Assembly: GCA_013368315.1 (NCBI GenBank)
Contig: JAACJM010000010.1
Location: forward strand, 682,001 to 746,000
Reading direction: 5' to 3'
DNA length: 64,000 nt
Source of the DNA: Tetrapyrgos nigripes
Lineage: Eukaryota > Basidiomycota > Agaricomycetes > Agaricales > Campanellaceae
Each line of letters opens with the position of its first letter. Position 1 is the stretch's first letter. The position numbers and the translations under genes were made by a program. Below, one piece after another: positions 53,950-64,000 of this stretch. The notes under the pieces are model-generated. The model was not told where the DNA came from, did no database searches, and saw only the letters and a list, made by a program, of their open reading frames with translations.

Positions 53950-55992
53950 ATTCAGTCACATTAGCATAGCCACTATCTTCCTCTTTTGGGTAGACATCCC
54001 ACTATCTAGTAAGAGAATCCAGTTTGGCACCTAATTTACCTGGTCAGAACTGAATAATGAGATTAAATCTGGAAAGGTACTCAGACCACCATACTTGACA
54101 TCGAGTAAGAATTTTGGTAGTTGAAAAATATTCCAAATTCTTATGGTCTGTGACAACATCAATAGGAGATCCAGAGCCTTTCAGGTAATGCCACCATATA
54201 CAGAATGCTTCAAAGATTGTGAGCAATTCCTTATTGTGGCAGCATGGAGGGTACAGGAGTGGAATGCAATGGCATGGATTTCACTGGAATCATTGAGACG
54301 CAAGCATGGGGTCAAAGGTGAATAACTCAACCAACAACTACCTTCCACTCAAGACGAGGTGTATAGTTCAGAGGTAGGGAGATGCTAAAGAGAAACCAAA
54401 TCTTCAAGGAAGAAGCAAAAGAAGTATAATCAAAGTCAAGACGAGATGTAGTAGCACTTTGACTGGGCAAAGACTAGTTCAGATGGGGGATAAAGGGTAA
54501 AAGGATGTAAAGGTAGGTGACATGGAGGATCAGTATGTGGTAGGAGATAGGTAGAATGTGGGTAGGAGGATTATAGACAATGGAGAGAGGAGATATGGCC
54601 AACAAATACATGGAACAAAACTGGAGATAGACAGAAGTGGATGGTAATACACTGCTTAAATAGGTGCAGCTACCTCTGAAAACAAACTAAGCACAGGATG
54701 AAGGTGAAAACAAAACTGGCCCAGAATCAAAGAAGACTTAGTACACCTCTGCAAGGACTGCACAATACAACAAGTGGAATGTTTGGTAGGTAAAGACTGA
54801 GCACTGAGAAGACAAAGTTAAGTGGCTCAAGGGGTATGATGCCTCCCACTGAAGATGAACTGTAGACTACTGCTTTCCACAGGAACAATACTTGTATTGC
54901 CATTGCACTGTATCTGTACAAAGGCAGTTACAAGCAGTTGTTTTATGATAAGGTAATCAAAGTGCGCTTTTATAGTCAGCCACACAATTAGCTAAGTACT
55001 ATATAGTAGTTTACTATGGTCCATCAAGCCTCTGAGTCTGTAGGTTGTACATAAGGAATTGCTGAGTCTAAGTAGGAATCTGGAACCTCAATACTCTCCT
55101 TACAAAGATTATGCAAACCCTCTGTAGTTGTAGTCATCTGGAGATTGATCAGCAGCCACGGTCCAGACAAGATATCTCTCCTCAGAGTAGTGTAATGAAG
55201 TCATAAATCTGGTAAATGAACTGTTTTGTATAGTGACTGTATCCAAACAAAGAATAGTAAAGTCCAAGTGTGCTTTGACCAGCAGGTCACCAACTGTATT
55301 TATGAACTAAATGAAAGCTTTCATCTTGAAAGATACACATTTGTGAGTCATTCTAGTGGACCAACTAGACGATTCATAGGTTCGATTGCTTATATAGTGA
55401 GTTACACTACTTCAATTAGAAGTGCACAAAATAATGAAGTGCATGGGCAGGTGTTTACCTGCTGTATCATTGTATTGGAGGGACAGGATAGCTGTGATAG
55501 CATAGTCCGAAGCATCAGTTTCAACAATGATCTGCTGGTTTGATACTAGTGACCAAGGACCGGAGCAGAAGTGAAGGTGTGCTTAAGATATTCAAAGGAT
55601 TGTTGGCATGCCTGCATCCATTTCCACAGGATAGCTTTTCAGGTTAGACAGATGAGGGGTATGATGATGTCAGAATAATTGTATATGAACCACCTGTAGA
55701 AGTTACAGAATCTGAGGACTTTCCAAGAAATGGGCCAGTCCAGAATAGTGCAGATTTTAGCAGTATCCATTGTAAGACCCTTGGGAGAGAGAATGTAGCC
55801 TGGATACTCCACTGTATCAATAGAAAAGAAGCATTTTTTGGTATTGACGAAGATTCTGTACTGGTGGAGCTGGCAGAACACTTCACATACATACTTCTTG
55901 TGATCCTCCAGGACATTGTCCAGATAGACAATGACAGTAACATCAAGGAGATCCTTGAAGATGTTGTTGATAAAACACTGGAAAGTGGCCAT
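53950..55992 (-). pseudogene. Ty3 reverse transcriptase and RNase H fragments
   Basis: Minus strand. RT C-terminal half at 55,639-55,992 (FQCFINNIFKDLLDVTVIVY, then VEYPGYILSPKGLTMDTAKI). The catalytic YLDD reads YLDN, so the enzyme is dead at that site. VETDASDYAITAILS follows near 55,500. A second fragment has RNase H at 54,044-54,300 (PIDVVTDHKNLEYFSTTKIL). The two overlap in content (both reach the AFHSRT-equivalent region), so they are probably two abutted copies. About 1 kb between them (54,350-55,330) is unrecognised. Confidence 0.75.
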
Positions 55993-55995
55993 TCT

Positions 55996-56480
55996 ATGTT
56001 CTTTCCATGCCTTTCCAATTCTTTTCCTTTTTACCCCTATTCATGTTCAAGATGCATTCCCTTCATTTCCAATTCCTTTCCAAACTCTTCTATTTCTGAT
56101 TCATATCTGAGCCTCCACAAATCTATTTGGACTTCATTTGCCACCAGCTCCAACCTGGGAACCAGTGTGCAATTCTGGATCCTCACTGGACAACTCACAT
56201 TCATATTTCCCACATTTCCACTTCATATCCAGTAGCGCCATGTGTCTAAAGGGTTTTTATGTGATGATAGCAAATTGAGTGTTTCCATTTGTCTTTACCT
56301 TTTCCAGTAGTTTCCATTTCATTGCTGATAGTTCTCTATCTCTTTCTGTACACTTCTGATGTAGTACTTAAGCTAGCAACTTTGAAGTAGATAGCTTAAG
56401 TCTAAAATTGATTTAGCTGGTCTCATCATTTCCAATCAATTCTGTCATGAATCCCTTCATGCCTTTGCTTCCAGACCCTG
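55996..56480 (+). repeat. Ty3 LTR copy 3
   Basis: Interrupts the RT relic just after MATFQCF (minus strand). Shares landmarks with copies 1 and 2, and is followed by leader and gag. Confidence 0.65.
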
Positions 56481-57238
56481 TTTCTCTTCACTTTTCTTCT
56501 GTTCTCTTTGTTCCATTGCTTTTCCATTGATTCACCACTTATAATCCTATCTTTCTCCTACATTTCTCCTATCTTTCTCCTACATTTCTCCTATCTTTCT
56601 CCTGCATTTCTCTATTCTTGATCCTATGATTGATTCCATCAGATATCTCTGATCTAGCTTCAGACTCTTGTAGATAGGTTCCTTAGTCTGTCCACTTCTG
56701 TCCCTCTGATCCATACTGCTCAGCATCGTCTCAGTACTATGTAGACTCTGGCCCAGTCCTGGCTTACTCACCAATACTATCTATTTGCTTTACACCTTTG
56801 TCTTTTGTCTCTGTGTGGTGGCTTGAGAGATTATCCAGTCCAGCTGAGCCTGTTCTTGACAGATTTAACTTTCCATCTCAACTTCCCAGTTGTTCTGACT
56901 GGATCCTCCAGATTCATTCTTGTTCCACTCCTTCCCATAGACCCCTGCCCAGGTCCATAGTGTTTCCAGACTTAACAGTATTTTAGACTTCCATCTCCAA
57001 GTTGTCTATCATGTCCCAAAGGTCTGAATGCACACCCTCTCCCAATTCCAAACCTTCCATTCTGGAATCCCCATTCAAAAAACCATACTTTTCCACACTT
57101 TTCTGAAATGTTCAACTTCACCAGCATCGACACTCAGGTAGCATCTTTGCACATCTGAGTCTCAGCAAACCACATTCCAGTCCATTCAAGGATTTCCTTG
57201 ATGAGTGGGATGCTGAGGAACCCATTGATTCCAGTACC

Positions 57239-57925
57239 ATGACACAAACTCATAACCAAACCAATCAAGGTTCCTCCTGTGCTCTGTCTCTGCCTCTGGC
57301 CCAAGATCCCTATAATGATTTTCAGTCTGGACCTAGTCATCATGGAAAGGGTCAGGATGACAACAGCAACAATGGTGGACACAGTGGAGGTGGTGATTGT
57401 GGTGGAGGTCCTGATGATCCTGACAGTGGTGATGGCAACAACAATGATGACAATTCTGATGAGGAGAGAGCGCAATTCGTTACTGCGCTCCAGACCTTCA
57501 ACGAGGTTATTAGAAGGTTCACACCCAGATCAAGCGAGAAAACTGACATAAAAAAGCCAGATCCGAAGAAACTCTGTCTCTTCCTAATCCAAGTCCAAAT
57601 CAACCTCCAGAATTGTCCCAATGCATATGCCACTGATGCCACAAAAATCAGCTTCATGCTTTCCTACCTCTCCAGTACTGTGCTTGAATTTTTTGAGCTG
57701 GATATCCTCAATCCAGATCCTGGGGATCCTGCTCCTTGGACCCTAGACTTCACTATCTTCATCAAGGAGTTGAGAGACAATTTCAGGGTTTACGATGAGG
57801 TCAGAGATGCTGAGGACCAACTGGAAAACCTTGGGCCACAAAGTATTGCATCTGCTTCCAGCAACTTGTGTCACAGGTTGCATGAGATGAGCATTCCCTC
57901 TGACACTTCTTTAAGAAGGGATTAG
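57239..57925 (+). pseudogene. gag: Ty3/Gypsy gag, truncated
   Basis: 228 codons. A Gly/Asp/Asn-rich N terminus (GGPDDPDSGDGNNNDDN) is followed by a capsid: KPDPKKLCLFLIQVQINLQN, SYLSSTVLEFFELDILNPD, LRDNFRVYDEVRDAEDQLEN. The frame stops at 57,923-57,925 and KDZ copy 2 begins at 57,929, which removed the C terminus. It belongs to the LTR and leader at 56.0-57.2 kb. Confidence 0.82.
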
Positions 57926-58689
57926 CTCTCTGCATCCACCTGATACTGCAATACTTTTTAACGTCTTGGCAATTGCAAAAGTCAACATTAACTTTTGGCA
58001 GGATGCAGCAGCACTCTGGGGCCATCCCTTGTTAAGCAACAGCATCTCCTACTTTTGCAAAGATCATTTTCTCACATGTTTGAAAAAATCACTTTTACAA
58101 AAGTCCATCAATACTTTTACAATGGTTATAGGCAAACTAGAAACTTGTAAAAACTAACTGCAGAGTAGATATTGGTTATGTACACAGTAGACAGAACTTT
58201 TACAAAAGTGGTATATTAGGTAGGGACTTTTGGAAAAGTGTGACTGGAATAGATGGGAGTGGGGAGGGGGGACAGGTTCCTATATACAAAGATGACAAGA
58301 ATGAGATAGACAAAATAGCTGCAGGGTGTAGAAGCTCCATACACAGTGGAAGGAGCTATTACACAAGTTATATGTACAAAAAGAATGTCACAACTTTTAC
58401 AAAAGTGGTATATGTTGTGTAGGGACTTTTGGATAGATGGGAGGAAAACTTTTATAAAAGCCTACAGAAGGTGAAGACAACAAGGATACAATATACATAT
58501 GACAAAGATGACAAGAATTTATTGGATGGAGAGAGGAAGAGAAAGGCTTTACTTGCAGGTAGATTTTGGCTTGGAGGGTGGCTTGGAAGAGGGGCCTGCC
58601 GTGGATGTGGAGGGGGGCTTCTCCTGGACACAGCTCTGGGTAGACCTGGAGACAGGCTTGGCAGAGCTTGTTGAAGGCTCTGGTTCTTG

Positions 58690-59058
58690 TCATACCTTTT
58701 TTGTAGCCAGTTCCTTAAGCTTTTCCTCCTCCTTGGCCATGATATTCATTGCCCAGATGATGTCCAGGACAGTATGTTGGGATGAGTCAATTTCATCCTT
58801 GAATTCTCCTTCCTCATTTGGCACTGTGAGCTCCAACTGGACCCACCAACTCAGAATGGCAAAGACAGACTGAAACCCATTAACTCCAGGGCACCTGAGA
58901 GTCTCCCAGCCTCTCTTCACCTCTTGAGTCCATTTGATGCCCTCAAGATCCTCTGATCCCTCTTCCACTTCCACTGCTCCAGTCTGGCTGCAAAGAGTTC
59001 CACCAGAAAAGGACTGAACAGCAGAACTTTTACAAAAGTGCTGCTTTATCCTCTTCAC
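58690..59058 (-). CDS. C-terminal piece of the KDZ passenger gene
   Basis: Minus-strand exon reading GWETLRCPGVNGFQSVFAIL, then SWWVQLELTVPNEEGEFKDE. It aligns with GWGTLVCPGNNGMYSVLVFL of the gene at 21.5-21.7 kb, including the spacing to an acidic stretch and a helical tail. Only this part is visible; upstream coding was not found, so it may be a remnant. Confidence 0.55.
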   Translation of the reverse strand: MKRIKQHFCKSSAVQSFSGGTLCSQTGAVEVEEGSEDLEGIKWTQEVKRGWETLRCPGVNGFQSVFAILSWWVQLELTVPNEEGEFKDEIDSSQHTVLDIIWAMNIMAKEEEKLKELATKKV

Positions 59059-59398
59059 TTTTCAGTGAAGTAGAGAGCATGTTGGGACAGCTGATGCTGT
59101 AATACTTTTGTATAGTACCCCAATACTTTATCTAGTAGGCTTTTGTAAATGATGCGGACAATAGATATACTGGGCCAAATCCCTCCGGGGGCTCGCCTAG
59201 CCTTCCTAATTAGGAAGGCCAGCCTGGAAGCCGTTGGAATGCTGTTGGTTAGGAAGCGGCTACTTGGCATCATGACTTCGTGTCGTAAATTACGGCCTTT
59301 GTAAAATATGGTCAGGGAGTGTGCTTTTGTAAAAGTCAATCACATACTTTACAAATCTAGAATATATACATCTTAGTACTGCTCATCCTCTAGCTCTT

Positions 59399-62300
59399 TC
59401 AGCATGAGCGTGATATTGACGGCCTCCTTCTCTGTCTCCTCCTCCTCCTCATCAGAACCATCATCCTCCATTGCTCTGCTCTCAAACTCTTCCCCTTCCA
59501 GCATTTCTTCCTCGGCCTCATGTTCTTCTTTGTCCTCGTCCTCTTCTTCATGTCAGCCTCAGCTAATCCTAATGATTCATTTCCCATCTCCTCATCTCCA
59601 GATTTGTTCTCCTCCTCCTCCTCCTCGTCTTCATCATTTCAGCTGGTAGTGTGACTTGTGTTGAATAGATCTTTGAGGCTAAGATTTCCAGTGTTGAATT
59701 GCAGGCAGGCCTTTGTGGCTGAGGTATTCCAGATGCTCTTGAACCTCTCAGCAATAGATTGGCAAACAGCCGCTTGTTGATATGCAATCTTTATCCCTCA
59801 AAGTTGGGTAAATTGGCTCTGGACTTCCATTGTTTGGCTTGCCATTCAAGGGAAACCAGGCAGCGGCACATCTCTTCTTGGAGAATCATTATCTCTTCCC
59901 TCCACCGTTTGACTCGTGCATAGGCCTTGCACCACTCCACGTGTAGCCCTTTTGTTTTTGTAAATGTGGCCAATAGGTGTAGCCAGATTTGTAAATTGAG
60001 TTGGTCAAATGGAATTCCAAGAAATCCCATGATCGAAGCCAGATTTTTGTGGAGGGAAAGAGGAGACCAATAGGCTTGTAAGGTGGGCAGGCATCCAGAA
60101 GAAAGAGCATGAGAGTTGTAGAATGGGTAAAGGATTCAGGGCAGGTGTTTTGTAAAAGATAACATTCAAGAGATAGGTGGTTTTGTAAATGGGTTGGTGA
60201 CCAGATATGTCAGGAAAGTTTCGTTAAATGATAGATTTATGTTAAAGGCCAATCGCCATCAGCAGATGGAAGGATTTTTAAACATGGATGATGGGAGTTT
60301 GAGAGTGCATTTTATAAAACGATGGGATAGAGAATCAGCAAGTTTGTAAAAGTCAGTGACAGGCAAATGCACTCACTGTGATATAGAACTTGGTCAGTTA
60401 CAAGTTCACCAGTACTGACCCCATGCCAGATCCAGGAAACTTTCCTGTGCTTCTCCTGTGCCCCTTCAACTGTGTTCTCACCACGCAAGCTTCGTTGAGC
60501 AGCCTCAGCTCTCTTCGCTTTGCTGCCTTGATGTTCTTCTTTTCAACCTCCTGCAAGTCCTCCATACAGATAATATCCTCGTTCCTCAATGGATTCCATT
60601 TCACCAGTGTTATATCGCCCACCAGTGATAGCTTCGCCTGCCATGCATTTTGATAGGTCAATGCTGCAATTTTCACCTTCTTATCTTGTCATATAAGAAG
60701 TGAACGAGAACAAGTGGTAGCACCTTGATTCCTTGCATTGGTTTTCTTGTAGTGAAGCAGCCATTGCTTCAGCAGCAGATGATTTTGGAGATGATTCAGG
60801 GATTCATTGAGCTGACCCTCACGAAGTCAGAGCTCGAAATCAGTGAGCTGTGAATGATAGTTGTCAGAGGAACTACGGTCCTCAACAGAGAGTTCGGAAG
60901 GCAGAAGAAGGGGTAGATCTTCAGCATTAAGAGACACTTTTGAAGGGGGCAGTGTAGCAAGTCGTTGGAGGGATACAGGTGAGTAAACCAGCTGGAGAGC
61001 ACGAAATCATTTGATCTGCTTTGTTATCTTTTGTCCTTCGATCAACGAGGTTGGGTTACTAGCGAAGGTCTCATCTGTAAAAGGAAATGTATCTTAGATG
61101 CAGACTTTTTTTGGAAAAGAATAGTTACCACTTACTGGAGCTGCTCAATCTCCAGACCAAGGAAGAGGAATTCCCCTGGACTAATTTCAAAGTCTGGAAG
61201 GTCATCGACCTCCTCATCACTGCTATCCTCTTCATTAACAACTATCCTTTCCTCTGACTTCATCTCCTTCCAAGCCTTCTTCTCTTCTTCTCAGGCTAGT
61301 TCCAGGCAGGCACTTTGAAGAGTCTTGCCTAGTATTTATAGATGAGGTCATGATGAATTTACAAAAATGTGGGGTAAACTTACCACTGATCAGTAAAGCA
61401 TATGGATTCATTTCAGTTTGCTGAGTCTCATAATCATCAACCATCTGTTTCCATTGTGGAGCATGTTCCATTTGCTTTTCTGTGAAATCCTTCCAGACTT
61501 GAAACTGGATCTGAAACTGTGCAACAGCATTTATGAGACGCTTTTTCAATAGTGCACCTGAGTTGTTTTGTAAAAACATAAGTCAAGCCCCAGCTTTTGC
61601 AAAAGCGACACATACCAAGACCGCAAACTTTTTGCCAGTTCCAATGGCCAATGTGATCGTCCAGGGTGTCATGATGTGAGCCAGGACCCATTTCCTTCAG
61701 ACTGCTTGCAAGACCACCCAGCCCTGACCACACTCTTTCAATTCCCTCTGCATCAGTTTGACCTGCACCATGCATGTAATTGGTGGAGAACTTTTCCTGA
61801 CATTTCAGAAGGTGACCAAGAATGTGAAGCTTAGGAATCACAAAGCGAAGGATGCGAAGAGTAAGGTTCAACTGAACTAATGCCAGGAGTTTCTTGAATC
61901 GTTCAACGAGTTTCTTTGACCATTGACAAACAATATCATAACAGATGATTAGAATAAGGGTGGCAGCAATGTGACGCAGAAGAGAAGCCTTGATGTAATC
62001 CATATTAGCATATCTGCAAAAAGATTAGCTAAGTCCTAAAATTTGCATATTGTCGATTGCTTTTGTAAATGAGCTTTGGATTTTTCGAGCACATTTACAA
62101 CAGCAGTCAACAAAAGAAATAATACACCTACCTCTCTCCAATCTGTGTTGGTCCCATCCCATTCCTACAAATCAACTCATGCCAAGCACAGGATCCAGCA
62201 CCCTCTCCACTATTGTCATAACCTTCATGGAATTTTGTGTTTGCATGGTCAAGTGCAGCCAGCCCAGTACAAGTGCTCATCTGGAGCACAGGAGTTAGTA

Positions 62301-63842
62301 TTAGCGATTTTAAATGTTGATCACATTCCCACCTCCTTCTGGTCCTCCATCATTCGGCACCATTTCAAATAAGGTCCTGATTCAACAAAATAAGCCATGC
62401 CATCCTGCAAGCTAGGGTCTCTATCCCAGCTTGAAACCTTCTTTCTTTTCAACTGGAAACAAGCGTCAAAAGAGAGGAACATGTAATATATAAAACTGTT
62501 TGTTTTGTAAAGGTGAATATCAACTTTACAAAAGTCATGTAGGAATTCAGACTCACCTCTTTCCAAGCAGGGTCTGGTCCCAGTTAGGAGGAAAGTTGAC
62601 TGCTGGATCTGGACAAGCTGGACAAACGACGCCAAGCTCCCCAGGCTTTGTTTCCTCGATATTCCTTATCCCATCATTTCCTCGACCACCACACCTAAGC
62701 ATCCTCAAATTTCTCCACTGTCGAACAGTCCGTAGGAAGGTTGGATAACGATTCTGCAAGAATGTACTGTTGGTCAGACATTGGTAGAGTAAGGTACACT
62801 CACAGGTATTTTTGTACCGGTGTTATCTGTGAGCTTCTCCATTGACTTATAGTAATTGAAAGGTGTTGTCTTTCCACATAGATTCAACATTTGAAATTGG
62901 GTCATTGTCTCGAATGTAAATGCAGTACCTGGTCTTGTGTGAGTCCCAGGAAACCAACGAGCATGCATGAGTTGCTCCCATTTTTGATGTTGCATGTCGG
63001 TTGAAAGTGACCTTGACCTCGTACATCCACAGTAGTTAAGGTGAATGCGATGACATCCATTGGTGTGAAACACTACAAATTTGGAGGGGCCTTTCATGGG
63101 AAGGTCACATTTTGACCCATCTGGATGACTGAGCTGAATGGTGAGACCCAACCATTTTAAGGAGACCTTTTCAAAATATTTCCCATTCCAAAACTTCAAA
63201 AATGTAAGTGACTGTCAAGCACTTTTACAAAAACTAAAAGCCCACCTCTATGTTGTGCAGCAGATTGGAAAGGTGACTCTCCATGCAGCAGTCCTGGCAC
63301 ACCAATCCACCATGGAATGTTGGTTCCATTGGTACACGGTCTTCTGGGCAGCTAGGACAGGTCGCTGGTACACAATCACCCTGACCCTTCAAGATCATCA
63401 GAACGTTGAGGTATTCCTCTCTATGCTTCAGGAAGATTCGCATTGGTCTGTCCTGAATAGGTTTAGGTTAGGGTAAAGCCACACAGAACCAGGATAAAAT
63501 CACCAATGTGTATAGCTTTCTCCTTCGCCCAACTTTGGTGACACGACCATTCTTAACTTGGTAGAGAAACCCATGATACATCCTCTGTGGAAAATCCTCA
63601 TCTCCTAAATCTGACCAATCCAGATCTGCCTCAATGGCAGTATACACACATGCTTGATGGCTAGGAACTGTGGTTGTGGATTTGTATGCCCTCCTTCCAT
63701 CAGCAGAAATGTGGGAGACTTCTGTGATAATGTTGTCATTGGGATCATTGTAGTTGACTCCAAGTGCCACTAAGGAAGTGATCCCCTTGAGTGTGTTGAT
63801 ATCAGCTTTTCTGGGACGCTTTGCTGGCCTGGACGTTGACAT
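59399..63842 (-). pseudogene. KDZ-type transposase, copy 2, nearly intact
   Basis: Start at ATG 63842 (MSTSRPAKRPRKADINTLKG). Exons in order: N terminus to GFLYQVKNGRVTKVGRRRKL; MRIFLKHREEYLNVLMILKG and a Cys cluster CPSCPEDRVPMEP...CQDCCMESH; FWNGKYFEKVSLKWLGLTIQ to MEKLTDNTGTKIP; NRYPTFLRTVRQWRNLRMLR with CPACPDP; KVSSWDRDPSLQDG; ALDHANTKFHEGYD; and MDYIKASLLRHI. Catalytic RNase H-fold region: ICYDIVCQWSKKL, PKLHILGHLLKCQEKFS, AEGIERVWSGLGG, SHHDTLDDHIGHWNWQKV. Then ALLKKRLINAVAQF, an acidic exon with one TGA (61,291-61,293), LHVEWCKAYARVKRWREEIM at about 59,940, and an acidic tail with a frame change near 59,540. Introns are ~50-60 nt, mostly with the palindrome. Confidence 0.85.
61545..61615 (-). 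other. KDZ copy 2 intron with palindromes at both ends
   Basis: Donor GTATGT near 61,613 followed within a few bases by CGCTTTTGCAAAAGC. Near the acceptor CAACTCAG is GTTTTTACAAAAC. Confidence 0.7.
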
Positions 63843-64000
63843 GGAGGCAAGTGAGAAACAGAATTTAAGTGAGGATGACGTGGAACTCTGATGACAAGGG
63901 CTGAGGTAGCACAAAGACCTGTTGACTTTACCACTTTACTTTACAAAAACATCTGATCATAACTGATCACTTTTACAAATGCTGATATAAAACGACCTAA

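Larger units (their letters stand above)
57929..64000 (-). mobile_element. KDZ-type transposon, copy 2, open at the window edge
   Basis: Left end CACCTGATACTGCAATAC at 57,929, interrupting a Ty3 gag. Contains the passenger-gene C terminus (58,690-59,058) and the KDZ transposase (59.4-63.84 kb), both minus strand. Introns and spacers carry CTTTTACAAAAG/CTTTTGTAAAAG rather than the GC form seen in copy 1. The right end is beyond 64,000. Confidence 0.7.

Noticed and set aside
55639..55992. A possibly working reverse transcriptase
   Set aside because: The catalytic YLDD reads YLDN and upstream RT is missing because an LTR interrupts it.
57352..57657. Minus-strand frame opposite the Ty3 gag
   Set aside because: Antisense shadow; the plus strand encodes the recognisable capsid.

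Overview
The window reads as transposon-dense, gene-poor DNA from a filamentous basidiomycete fungus, most likely an Agaricomycete. The grounds are short introns of about 45-65 nt, KDZ-type transposases, a fungal TET/JBP-family dioxygenase, a Helitron Rep fragment, a fungal BTB/POZ protein, and Ty3/Gypsy and Ty1/Copia fragments throughout. No rRNA, tRNA, CRISPR array or clear single-copy housekeeping gene was recognised. Homology calls come from motif reading only; no database search was run.

Layout. 1-9.6 kb holds three decayed Ty3/Gypsy elements (minus 1-3.4, plus 3.5-6.1, minus 6.1-9.6); the third is split by a 1.6 kb Tc1/mariner element with TA target duplication. 9.8-13.3 kb is an unrecognised multi-exon gene interrupted by a 1.6 kb unclassified repeat (copy A). 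15.1-18.2 kb is a Helitron Rep pseudogene cut off by an LTR. 18.6-21.1, 47.7-49.3 and 52.5-53.7 kb are non-coding stretches seeded with short CTCTAGAAG-type hairpins.

The centre is a nested composite. I infer a KDZ-type DNA transposon of about 26.6 kb (21,089-47,657; imperfect ~30-bp inverted ends, 7-bp direct repeat TTCTCCA). It carries a minus-strand passenger gene, a plus-strand TET/JBP-like 2-oxoglutarate dioxygenase gene, a small unknown gene and the KDZ transposase. Three later insertions sit inside it. The first is a 9.5 kb cargo transposon (27,002-36,519), with six subterminal repeats at each end and four multi-exon genes that appear intact: BTB protein, integrase-like DDE transposase, and two unknowns. 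It splits the dioxygenase gene, and the joined frame remains open. The second is repeat copy B (37,950-39,580). The third is a complete gag-only Copia element (45,303-46,742), which landed in a KDZ intron already expanded by an ~84-bp minisatellite.

49.3-57.9 kb holds more Ty3 LTR, gag, RT and RNase H fragments and a 2.5 kb foldback element. 57.9-64 kb is a second, better preserved KDZ copy on the minus strand, open at the window edge.

Two signals run through the window. A palindrome, CTTTTGCAAAAG (or CTTTTACAAAAG), lies in most introns of the KDZ-element genes, in the foldback element and in the minisatellite, and in places appears to supply the 3' splice site. Also, differences between repeat copies are almost all CpG-to-TpG/CpA changes, and most premature stops are TGA where CGA would restore the frame. 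That is the footprint expected of cytosine methylation, in the same window as a 5-methylcytosine-dioxygenase-family gene.
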